Assembly: GCA_002356215.1 (NCBI GenBank)
Contig: AP017959.1
Span: 2,310,195-2,374,194 of the forward strand
Length of the DNA stretch: 64,000 nucleotides
Direction: 5' to 3'
From: [Synechococcus] sp. NIES-970
Lineage (GTDB): Bacteria; Cyanobacteriota; Cyanobacteriia; Cyanobacteriales; MRBY01
The notes beneath the pieces are model-generated. The model was not told where the DNA came from and ran no database searches. It was given only the letters and a program-made list of their open reading frames with translations. The position numbers and the translations under genes were made by a program. Positions within the stretch are counted from its first letter, which is position 1. Every line of letters starts with the position of its first letter. Of the stretch, positions 56,298 to 64,000 are shown one piece after another.

Positions 56298-56387
56298 ATA
56301 TTAGGAACCATGTCAAGAATGGTGGGCCAGGGGAATTTTTGCCTATGATAGTTGGAGTGCCTCAGCCTGCTTTTTTCTGGTGATTTC

Positions 56388-59282
56388 ATGGTTAATTTGC
56401 AACAGTTACCGACCTTGACTCGTACCCTCGAGAATTTTTCGTTTGTCCAGCGTCATTTGGGGATCAGGGATAAAGCGGCGGCTCACATGCTCGCATTTTT
56501 GGGTTATGGCTCTTTAGATGAACTGATCGATCAAGCAATCCCTGTAAAGATTCGACAGCCACTAGACCTGGATCTCCCCGCAGCCCAGAGTGAACAGGAG
56601 GCTCTACAGGCTTTTTGGGCGATCGCCCAAAAAAACCAAGTCTATAAAAATTTCATTGGCATGGGCTATTACGACTGTGTAACGCCCCCGGTGATCCAGC
56701 GCAATATTTTAGAAAATCCGGGTTGGTACACAGCCTACACCCCCTATCAAGCGGAAATTGCCCAGGGCCGGCTAGAGGCGCTGCTCAATTTCCAGACGAT
56801 GATTGTTGAACTGACCGGCCTAGAGATTGCGAATGCATCGTTGTTGGATGAAGGTACGGCGGCGGCCGAAGCGATGGCGATGAGCTATGGGCTCTGCAAG
56901 AAGAAGCAGGCAAATACGTTTTTTGTGTCGGAATTGTGCCACCCACAGACCATTGAAGTGATCAAAACCCGAGCGATTCCGTTGAATATTAAGGTGGCGA
57001 TCGCCGACCACCGCACCTTTGAGATTACCGATGATGTATTTGGGGTGCTGCTGCAATATCCGGCGACGGATGGGAGCATTTTTGATTATCGCGACTTTAT
57101 CCAAAAAGCCCATGGCCAACAGGCGATCGCCACGGTCGCGGCGGACCTGTTAAGCCTCTGTTTACTCACTCCCCCCGGGGAAATGGGGGCAGATATTGCC
57201 GTGGGTACCAGTCAACGCTTTGGTGTGCCCCTTGGTTATGGCGGCCCCCATGCGGCCTATTTCGCCACAAAAGCCGAGTATCAACGGCAAATTCCGGGAC
57301 GGATCGTCGGGGTCTCGAGGGATAGTCAAGGTCAACCAGCATTACGGCTGGCGCTGCAAACCCGTGAACAACACATCCGGCGGGATAAGGCGACCAGCAA
57401 CATTTGTACGGCCCAAGTCCTTCTGGCGGTAATGGCCGCAATGTATGGGGTCTACCACGGGGCAGAAGGACTCAAGGCGATCGCCGCCCAGGTGCAGCAG
57501 CAGACGCAAATTTTGGCGATGGGCTTAGACAAACTCGGCTTTGTGGTCAATCGTGAGCCCATCTTCGACACGATTAAAGTGCAAACCACAGCAGAGCAAG
57601 CACAAGCGATTCGTCAACGCGCTGAAGCCCAGGGGTATAACTTCCGCTACTTTACCGACGGCAGTATCGGCATCAGTTGTGATGAAACGACCGTAGCCAG
57701 CAATATCGAAACTATTTGGGCCATTTTTTGCGCTGCCGAAGTTCCCTTTACTCAGGCTCAACTGGTGCAAAATTTTGTGCTGAATTTACCAGCAAATGTC
57801 ACCCGTACCAGTGACTTTCTCACAGATCCTGTGTTCAATCGCTACCGTTCCGAAACAGAATTACTCCGCTACATTCACCAGCTCCAGAGCAAAGATTTAT
57901 CGTTGACTACCTCCATGATCCCGTTGGGTTCCTGCACGATGAAACTCAACGCCACAGCAGAAATGATGCCTGTTACCTGGGCGAATTTTGGCAAAATCCA
58001 TCCCTTTGCTCCCCGTAGCCAAACCAAAGGCTATCAGCAAATGTGCGATCAGCTGGAGCATTGGCTCGCTGAGATCACGGGTTTTGCTGGGGTTTCTCTA
58101 CAACCCAATGCCGGATCCCAAGGGGAATATGCGGGGTTACAGGTGATTCGTCAATATCACATCAAACGGGGAGAGGCCCACCGAAATATCTGTTTAATTC
58201 CCGAATCGGCCCACGGTACAAACCCAGCCAGTGCAGTAATGTGCGGTTTCAAAGTAATTCCGATTAAATGTTGCAATAGTCAGGGGGATATCGAAATTGA
58301 GGATCTGCGTGCCAAGGCAGAAAAATATCAAGACAATCTTGCGGCGTTGATGGTCACCTATCCTTCAACTCACGGTGTATTTGAAGTAGGCATTAAAGAC
58401 ATTTGTCAGATTATCCATGACAACGGCGGCCAGGTTTATCTCGATGGCGCAAACATGAATGCGATGGTGGGGATTTGTCGTCCGGGGGATTTTGGCGCGG
58501 ATGTATGTCATTTGAATTTACACAAAACTTTCTGTATTCCCCATGGAGGCGGTGGCCCTGGGGTTGGCCCGATTGGGGTGGCGGCCCACTTGGTTCCCTA
58601 TCTACCCAAAACCGAATTAGAAGACAAGGCGGATAATATTGGCTTCATTTCAGCAGCCCCCTACGGCAGCGCTAGTATTCTGCCGATCTCTTGGATGTAC
58701 ATCGCCATGATGGGCGCGGCGGGCTTAACGAAAGCGACAAAGGTAGCGATCCTCAGTGCCAACTACATTGCGAAACGCTTGGATGACCATTATCCGGTGC
58801 TATTTAAGGGGATTAATGGTTGCGTGGCCCATGAATGCATTATCGATCTGCGCGATCTGCGTAAATCAGCCGATGTCACCGTGGAAGATGTGGCGAAACG
58901 CTTGATGGATTATGGTTTTCATGCACCGACGATTTCCTGGCCTGTGGCGGGGACGATGATGATCGAACCGACAGAAAGTGAATCCTTAGAAGAGTTAGAT
59001 CGTTTTTGTGAGGCGATGATTGCTATTCGTAACGAGATCCGGCAAATTGAACGGGGAGAAATGTCTAAAGAGGATAACCCTGTGAAAAATGCGCCCCATA
59101 CGGCGGAGTCGGTTATTTGTGGGGAATGGACGCATCCCTATTCCCGTGAGGTGGCGGCCTATCCTGCCCCTTGGCTGAAACAGCACAAGTTCTGGGCGAC
59201 GGTGGGCCGCATCGATAATGCCTATGGTGACAGAAACTTAGTCTGCTCCTGTGTGGGCATGGAAGCTTATGGGGAAGGGTAG
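56388..59282 (+). CDS. gcvP: Glycine dehydrogenase (decarboxylating), P-protein
   Basis: 964 residues, a full-length fused P-protein. The pyridoxal-phosphate lysine lies in [18 protein letters not shown] (about residue 710). The N-terminal half repeats the same fold, as usual. It decarboxylates glycine and passes the aminomethyl group to H-protein (GcvH); in cyanobacteria this serves photorespiratory glycolate metabolism. A TTG 12 codons upstream could extend the frame, but GGTGA before the ATG and the family N-terminus favour this start. gcvT and gcvH are elsewhere. Confidence 0.96.
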   Translation: MVNLQQLPTLTRTLENFSFVQRHLGIRDKAAAHMLAFLGYGSLDELIDQAIPVKIRQPLDLDLPAAQSEQEALQAFWAIAQKNQVYKNFIGMGYYDCVTPPVIQRNILENPGWYTAYTPYQAEIAQGRLEALLNFQTMIVELTGLEIANASLLDEGTAAAEAMAMSYGLCKKKQANTFFVSELCHPQTIEVIKTRAIPLNIKVAIADHRTFEITDDVFGVLLQYPATDGSIFDYRDFIQKAHGQQAIATVAADLLSLCLLTPPGEMGADIAVGTSQRFGVPLGYGGPHAAYFATKAEYQRQIPGRIVGVSRDSQGQPALRLALQTREQHIRRDKATSNICTAQVLLAVMAAMYGVYHGAEGLKAIAAQVQQQTQILAMGLDKLGFVVNREPIFDTIKVQTTAEQAQAIRQRAEAQGYNFRYFTDGSIGISCDETTVASNIETIWAIFCAAEVPFTQAQLVQNFVLNLPANVTRTSDFLTDPVFNRYRSETELLRYIHQLQSKDLSLTTSMIPLGSCTMKLNATAEMMPVTWANFGKIHPFAPRSQTKGYQQMCDQLEHWLAEITGFAGVSLQPNAGSQGEYAGLQVIRQYHIKRGEAHRNICLIPESAHGTNPASAVMCGFKVIPIKCCNSQGDIEIEDLRAKAEKYQDNLAALMVTYPSTHGVFEVGIKDICQIIHDNGGQVYLDGANMNAMVGICRPGDFGADVCHLNLHKTFCIPHGGGGPGVGPIGVAAHLVPYLPKTELEDKADNIGFISAAPYGSASILPISWMYIAMMGAAGLTKATKVAILSANYIAKRLDDHYPVLFKGINGCVAHECIIDLRDLRKSADVTVEDVAKRLMDYGFHAPTISWPVAGTMMIEPTESESLEELDRFCEAMIAIRNEIRQIERGEMSKEDNPVKNAPHTAESVICGEWTHPYSREVAAYPAPWLKQHKFWATVGRIDNAYGDRNLVCSCVGMEAYGEG

Positions 59283-59399
59283 TGCCAGGGAAGACCTCTT
59301 GATTCTTTGTCGAAATACTACGAAGTGGGCGATCGCCCCATGTATCGCTTCCATAATGAGAGGTAGTTAGATGGACGACTAACCATCCTTGGGAATGTG

Positions 59400-60641
59400 A
59401 TGACTACCGCCCCAACGACCCCAAAAAGGAGCATTCCAAAAATTCTCCTGATCGCGCTGCCGATCCTCTTGGTGGGGGGCTTCGGAGTTGCTCTGGTGAC
59501 ATATTTACTCCGTCCAGAGGTCACCCAGGGCATTGAACTCAGCGGCCGCATCGAGGGCTACGAAACGAATATCAGTGCCAAGGTGGGTGGCCGCATCGAG
59601 GCGATCGCCGTCCGGGAGGGAGACAAAGTACAAAAGGGTCAAGTCCTCGCTACCCTTGATAGTGCAGAATTACAAGCTTCCCTAGATGGAGCCCAGGCAA
59701 GGCTCAACGCTGCCCAGCAGCAGGTGAACCAAGCCCAACTACAAATCACTGTGATCGAAAATCAGATCATCGAAGCCCAGCTCACCCAACGGCAAGCCCA
59801 GGATGACACCGCCGGACGGGTCAATGCCGCCCAAGCTAATGTTGCTGCCGCCCAAGCCCAACTCGCCCAGGCCCAAGCCCAAGTGAAACAACTGGAAGCA
59901 GAACTGGCCCTCGCCAAAGCCGATGGCGATCGCTTTCAAGAATTGTACGAATCCGGTGTGGTTTCTCAACAGCGATTAGAGCAGGCCCAAACCCAATACT
60001 TAGCCACAAAGGAAAGTCTGGATGCCCGCCGCGCCGTCGTGACTGCTGCCGCTGAACAGGTGAAGACCGCTGAAGGAAATCTCACCCAAACCCAAGCCAG
60101 CCAATTTAACCCCGACATCCGTGCTGTTCAAGTGCAACGGCTCCAAACCCAACTCGCCCAAGGCCAAGCACAACTCAGTGCCGCCCAAGCCCAAGTGCAA
60201 AATGCCCAAGCCAATTACAACGAAATCGCCGCCAAACTCAAAGATTTAGAATTGGTCAGTCCTATCGATGGGGTGGTTTTGACGCGCACTGCTGAACCGG
60301 GGGAAGTGGTGGCAATGGGTAAAACTCTGTTAACTCTGGTGAATTTAGAGGATGTATATCTGCGGGGCTTTATTCCCGAACAAGAAGTAGGGGTGATTCA
60401 AATCGGGCAAGGGGCAGCGGTGTTTTTAGACTCTGCACCAGACGAACCATTACGGGCAACGGTGGCGGCGATCGATACGGAGGCCTCGTTTACGCCGGAG
60501 AATATTTATTTTCGGGATGATCGCGTCACCCAGGTCTTTGGTTTGAAATTGCAAATCGAGAATGAATCCGGGTTTGCCAAACCTGGGATGCCGGCAGATG
60601 CAACGATTTTGACGGATGCGACCCAAAATGTGCGGCGATAG
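59400..60641 (+). CDS. HlyD-family membrane fusion protein
   Basis: 413 residues. One N-terminal membrane segment (about 17-37), then the first half of a lipoyl-like domain (GRIEGYETNISAKVGGRIEAI), a long coiled-coil hairpin (about 90-270, rich in Gln and Ala with repeated AQAQ), the second lipoyl half (SPIDGVVLTRTAEPGEVV) and a beta-barrel. It links an inner-membrane exporter to the outside. It is first of four genes that make an ABC exporter of the YbhGFSR type; a GTG one codon earlier is possible. Confidence 0.92.
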   Translation: MTTAPTTPKRSIPKILLIALPILLVGGFGVALVTYLLRPEVTQGIELSGRIEGYETNISAKVGGRIEAIAVREGDKVQKGQVLATLDSAELQASLDGAQARLNAAQQQVNQAQLQITVIENQIIEAQLTQRQAQDDTAGRVNAAQANVAAAQAQLAQAQAQVKQLEAELALAKADGDRFQELYESGVVSQQRLEQAQTQYLATKESLDARRAVVTAAAEQVKTAEGNLTQTQASQFNPDIRAVQVQRLQTQLAQGQAQLSAAQAQVQNAQANYNEIAAKLKDLELVSPIDGVVLTRTAEPGEVVAMGKTLLTLVNLEDVYLRGFIPEQEVGVIQIGQGAAVFLDSAPDEPLRATVAAIDTEASFTPENIYFRDDRVTQVFGLKLQIENESGFAKPGMPADATILTDATQNVRR

Positions 60642-60643
60642 CG

Positions 60644-62599
60644 ATGATGACAGCAACGGATAATCATTCAACCTTTAACAACGGGTTGCGCTACGGGGAA
60701 ACGATGATCCAGGTGTCGGGACTGCGGAAAAATTATGGTGCGGTGGAGGCGGTACGGGGGATCGATTTTTCGGTAAAAGCAGGGGAAATTTTTGGCCTGA
60801 TTGGGCCGGATGGAGCTGGGAAAACGAGCACATTCCAGATTTTGGCGGGGGTGATGGGGGCAACGGCTGGCTTGGTGACGATGCTCGGCAAAACAGCCCA
60901 GGAATCCCGTTTAGAAGTAGGTTATTTGACACAACAGTTTTCGCTGTATCTGGATTTGAGCATCCTAGAAAATCTACGTTATGTAGCGGGTTTGCGCCAT
61001 GTGGGAGATAAAGAGTTTGGCGATCGCCACCGCCACTTACTGAAATTAATGAACCTGGATCAATTTCCAAATCGTTTAGCGCGGCAGTTGTCAGGGGGAA
61101 TGAAACAGAAACTCGCGTTATGTTGTGCATTGATCGCCCAGCCAAAAATTTTGTTGCTCGATGAGCCGACGACGGGGGTTGATCCGGTGTCGCGGCGGGA
61201 GTTTTGGGATTTACTGGCGGGGATTGCGGCCCAGGGGGTAACGATTGTCACAGCGACGCCCTATCTGGATGAGGCGGAACGGTGTCATCGCATTGCCCTG
61301 ATTTATGAGGGGAAAATTCAGCAGCTTGGCACACTGGGGGAATTGCAACAAAATTTAGGCTTGCATCGCTTGGAATTACGGGCGACTCCCCTAACCACAG
61401 CAGAAAAATTGCTACGCAACCATGCGCCGGAAACGGTGATGGATGTGCAATCCTTTGGCGATCGCCTCGACATTTTGACCCCCGATGTAAAGCAAGCCCG
61501 GCAGGAAATTACCCAAGTTTTCGGCAGCGCAAATATTCAACTGCAAAGCTTGGAGGCCAATGAACCGACCCTCGAAAATGTCTTTGTAAACCATCTGCGG
61601 CAGCAAGGGGCCGATCCCGCATATAAACCCTTTCCCTATTACCGTAAACGGGGTAATTTCAAATCGGCATCCCCAAAAATCGCAATTTCTGCCCAACAAT
61701 TACAAAAAACCTTTGGGGAATTTCAGGCGGTAAAAAATGTCACCTTCGATGTCCACTACGGCGAAATTTATGGGCTCCTCGGCGCCAATGGGGCAGGTAA
61801 AACCACCACGATTAAAATGATCTGCGGCTTACTCCCTGCAACGGCAGGGGTGATGCAGTTGGCCGGAGAAACGCAAAATTTCCACCGTTCCGCAGTGCGA
61901 TCGCGGCTGGGATACATGAGCCAAAAATTCACTCTCTACGATGACTTAACGATTCAGCAAAATTTGGAATTTTACTGTGGGGTATATGGGATTCCCCGAA
62001 AATTGCGGCGGGAAAAAATTACCTGGGTTTTAGAAACCTGCGGCTTGCTCGGTCGGGAAAAAATCACGACAGGTAGCTTACCGGGGGGCTGGAAACAGCG
62101 GGTGGCATTTGGCGCGTCGGTGATGCATGAGCCGGATATTTTATTTCTCGATGAACCGACTTCGGGGGTAGACCCGGTGGCACGGCGGCAATTTTGGCGT
62201 TTGATTCGGGATTTTGCCGGACAAGGGACGGCGGTCCTGGTGACGACCCATTATTTAGAAGAGGCGGAAAACTGTAATCGCATGGCGTTTATGGTGGCGG
62301 GGGAGATTGTGGCCCAAGGTTCCCCGACGGAGATTAAGGCGGCGCAACCGGGGCAATTGATTGAGCTTTGTACCAACCACATTCAGCGCAGTTCGGATTT
62401 ACTCAAGGAAAAATTAGATCATTGGCGGGTGTCCATTTTTGGCGATCGCCTGCACCTCGTTTTAGATCATCCCGCCGAAGAATTAGATTTTATTCAGCAA
62501 ACCTTACAGCAAGCAGGGATTGAAATTTATAGCCAGCGCCCCATTCCCTTTACCCTCGAAGATGCTTTTATTGGCACAGTGCAACGGGCGGAGGCATAA
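60644..62599 (+). CDS. ABC transporter ATP-binding protein, two fused ATPase domains
   Basis: 651 residues carrying two nucleotide-binding domains. The first (about 20-315) has GPDGAGKTS, signature LSGGMKQK and LLLDEPTTG. The second (about 345-640) has GANGAGKTT, LFLDEPTSG and a variant signature, LPGGWKQR, typical of the second half of YbhF/YhiH-like proteins. It powers the two ABC-2 permeases that follow. The start is 2 bases after the HlyD stop. An internal ATG (MIQVSGL) with GGGGAAACG before it could be the true start of the conserved part. Confidence 0.93.
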   Translation: MMTATDNHSTFNNGLRYGETMIQVSGLRKNYGAVEAVRGIDFSVKAGEIFGLIGPDGAGKTSTFQILAGVMGATAGLVTMLGKTAQESRLEVGYLTQQFSLYLDLSILENLRYVAGLRHVGDKEFGDRHRHLLKLMNLDQFPNRLARQLSGGMKQKLALCCALIAQPKILLLDEPTTGVDPVSRREFWDLLAGIAAQGVTIVTATPYLDEAERCHRIALIYEGKIQQLGTLGELQQNLGLHRLELRATPLTTAEKLLRNHAPETVMDVQSFGDRLDILTPDVKQARQEITQVFGSANIQLQSLEANEPTLENVFVNHLRQQGADPAYKPFPYYRKRGNFKSASPKIAISAQQLQKTFGEFQAVKNVTFDVHYGEIYGLLGANGAGKTTTIKMICGLLPATAGVMQLAGETQNFHRSAVRSRLGYMSQKFTLYDDLTIQQNLEFYCGVYGIPRKLRREKITWVLETCGLLGREKITTGSLPGGWKQRVAFGASVMHEPDILFLDEPTSGVDPVARRQFWRLIRDFAGQGTAVLVTTHYLEEAENCNRMAFMVAGEIVAQGSPTEIKAAQPGQLIELCTNHIQRSSDLLKEKLDHWRVSIFGDRLHLVLDHPAEELDFIQQTLQQAGIEIYSQRPIPFTLEDAFIGTVQRAEA

Positions 62600-62608
62600 C
62601 GTTAAACC

Positions 62609-63715
62609 ATGGGTCTGAAACGAATTTTATCCCAAGCAAAAAAGGAACTGGCACAGTTTAGCCGCGATCGCCTCACCGTTGCCTTAGCGTTGGTGCTGCC
62701 CTTGGGGATGCTATTAATTTACGGCTATGCGATCCGTTTAGAAACAAAAAATATTCCCCTGAGCATTCAGGATTTCGATAATTCCCCCTTGAGTCGCAGC
62801 TATGTGGAACGGCTTTTTGCCACCAATCAATTTATCCCCACGCCCCTTGCTGGAACTTCCCCCCTATCGTCGTTGGATCAAGGCACCGCCAAAGCGACCA
62901 TCGTCATTCCCCCAACATTTGCAGAAGATGTGGCGGCGGGCAATGGGAAAGTACAAGCGCTCATTGACGGGACAGACGTGAATAATGCGCGGGTCATCCA
63001 AAACAGTGTGCGGGCGGTGACTAACTTTTTTAGCCAAACCCTACCCAATGTCCAACCCCCCGAAGGGATTCGTGCCAGGGTCAGGATTTGGTTTAATCCT
63101 GGTCGTGAGGAAGCCCTATATATTGTGCCGGGAATTTTTGGCGTCGTCTTTTGGGTATTTCCTTCAATGCTGGCGGCGATCGCCGTGGTGCGGGAAAAGG
63201 AACAGGGAACCGCAATTCAAGTCTACGCCTCGGATCTGAGTGCCACCGAATGGCTTTTGGGTAAAGGCCTGGCTTACTGGCTGGTGGCGATCGCCGAAGC
63301 CCTTGTTGTAATGGGCGTCTCGTTTCTCCTTTTCCATCTCCGCTTACAAACCAATCCCATACCGCTGCTTGTCGGCACAGCGATTTATCTGGCGGCGGCA
63401 GTGTCGTTTGGGTTATTTATCGGTGCCAGGGGCGGCAACCAAAATGCCGCAGTCCAAGGCACAGCCATTTTAGGTTTTCTTACTTCTTTTTTACTCTCCG
63501 GCTTCATTTATCGCCTTGAAAATATTCCCTTTCCGTTATCCTTGATTTCTAATATTATTCCCGCCCGCTACTATATTTTGCTTACCCGCGATGCCTTTGT
63601 GCGGGGCAGTGGTTGGCGCAGTATTTGGTACGTGCCGATTGTTGTTGGCATCATGGGATTAATTCTCTTTCGGGCAGCCACAAAATCCATGAAAAAAATG
63701 CAGTTATCGGAGTAA
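62609..63715 (+). CDS. ABC-2 type permease (YbhS-like)
   Basis: 368 residues. An N-terminal membrane segment (about 24-42), a large external domain (about 50-170), then five membrane segments at the C-terminus, the usual plan of the ABC-2 permeases of drug/lipid exporters. The sequence VVREKEQGTAIQVYASDLSATEWLLGKGLAY is the family's coupling region. It follows the ATPase by nine bases. Confidence 0.92.
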   Translation: MGLKRILSQAKKELAQFSRDRLTVALALVLPLGMLLIYGYAIRLETKNIPLSIQDFDNSPLSRSYVERLFATNQFIPTPLAGTSPLSSLDQGTAKATIVIPPTFAEDVAAGNGKVQALIDGTDVNNARVIQNSVRAVTNFFSQTLPNVQPPEGIRARVRIWFNPGREEALYIVPGIFGVVFWVFPSMLAAIAVVREKEQGTAIQVYASDLSATEWLLGKGLAYWLVAIAEALVVMGVSFLLFHLRLQTNPIPLLVGTAIYLAAAVSFGLFIGARGGNQNAAVQGTAILGFLTSFLLSGFIYRLENIPFPLSLISNIIPARYYILLTRDAFVRGSGWRSIWYVPIVVGIMGLILFRAATKSMKKMQLSE

Positions 63716-63722
63716 ATTTAAC

Positions 63723-64000
63723 ATGATAAAAAATAATTTACTACAACGTTTTTTTGATGGTCGGTTCTGGGCTTTAGTTCTGAAAGAAATTCAGCAAATT
63801 CTTAAAAGTCGCCAATCTGTTTTTCTTCTCATTTTTCCACCCACAATTCAATTATTAGTTTTTGGTTTGGCTCTCAGTCCCAATGTAGATCACCTCAGTT
63901 TAGGCTTGGTAGACTATGCTAATTCTGCCCAAAGTCGCGAATTTGTTTCGGCCTTAATTGAAAATGACATTTTTCAAATTACTGCGGCCCCAACAAACGA
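63723..64000 (+). CDS. ABC-2 type permease (YbhR-like), N-terminal part
   Basis: The first 92 codons are in the window and the gene continues past the edge. It starts seven bases after the previous stop. The visible part has a basic N-terminus (LKEIQQILKSRQ), one membrane segment (about 33-51, FLLIFPPTIQLLVFGLAL) and the beginning of an external domain (LGLVDYANSAQSREF), the same plan as the preceding permease. The two should form the heterodimeric channel of the exporter. Confidence 0.85.
   Translation, partial: MIKNNLLQRFFDGRFWALVLKEIQQILKSRQSVFLLIFPPTIQLLVFGLALSPNVDHLSLGLVDYANSAQSREFVSALIENDIFQITAAPTN

Noticed and set aside
56166-56387. Glycine riboswitch in the gcvP leader
   Set aside because: Only a simple hairpin is present; the tandem aptamer pattern is not seen.

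Overview
The window comes from a unicellular, phycobilisome-bearing cyanobacterium. It carries apcA-apcB-apcC (allophycocyanin), nblA (phycobilisome degradation), psb34, crtP and crtB (carotenoid synthesis), a CcsA-type cytochrome c assembly factor and cofH. The octamer GCGATCGC (HIP1) recurs about once per kilobase by eye, where about one copy in 64 kb is expected by chance. Gene content and moderate GC resemble the Synechococcus PCC 7002 / Picosynechococcus group; this placement is inference. Almost everything is chromosomal housekeeping. I see no prophage, CRISPR array, rRNA, tRNA or intact insertion sequence.

Layout. 1-7 kb: end of proC, cofH, ccsA, a KGK-domain protein with a very acidic tail, tilS and a SigF-type sigma factor. 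6.5-13 kb (mostly minus strand): a DnaJ without zinc finger, an FHA-domain class A penicillin-binding protein, the apcABC operon and a DUF72 protein. 13-17.5 kb: nblA, a universal stress protein, crtP, crtB and a stand-alone receiver protein. 17.8-24.4 kb: a topoisomerase IIA subunit A, a small basic protein, an ABC-2 permease, psb34, trhO, cysH and rplI. 24.5-33.2 kb: a CBS-GGDEF diguanylate cyclase, obg, a secreted protein, an orphan DppC-like permease, a Trp-rich small protein, mreBCD, a HAD hydrolase and a small membrane protein. 33.2-40.8 kb: a Uma2 protein, menD, glgA, an alpha/beta hydrolase, clpX, clpP and a degenerate metallo-beta-lactamase-fold protein. 41-49.8 kb: an M50 (EGY-like) protease, an O-antigen-ligase-like protein with a repeat-rich tail, four small conserved genes and an RNase II-family protein that lacks its catalytic aspartates. 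50.3-56.2 kb: an unrecognised two-domain protein, an MFS transporter, purQ, purS, a DUF318 permease and a receiver-histidine kinase. 56.4 kb to the end: gcvP, then a HlyD / double-ATPase / ABC-2 / ABC-2 exporter operon that runs off the edge.

Genes that work together: apcABC builds the phycobilisome core and nblA, next door, promotes its breakdown. An HLR1-like (RpaB-type) sequence lies upstream of nblA and a weaker one upstream of apcA, so light/redox control of both is plausible. crtP and crtB form adjacent steps to carotenoids. clpP and clpX are a protease pair, and NblA is known to work with Clp chaperones in other cyanobacteria. mreBCD and the FHA-PBP serve cell shape and wall growth.

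The most unusual items are two probable pseudoenzymes (the RNB-S1 protein and the MBL-fold protein), the KGK protein with repeated D-x-L-F motifs, a 13-base leader motif shared by nblA and psb34, an overlooked small basic gene with a strong ribosome-binding site, and two unexplained inverted-repeat elements. I did not find one clearly new multi-gene system. All calls come from reading the sequence and recalled family knowledge; no searches were run.
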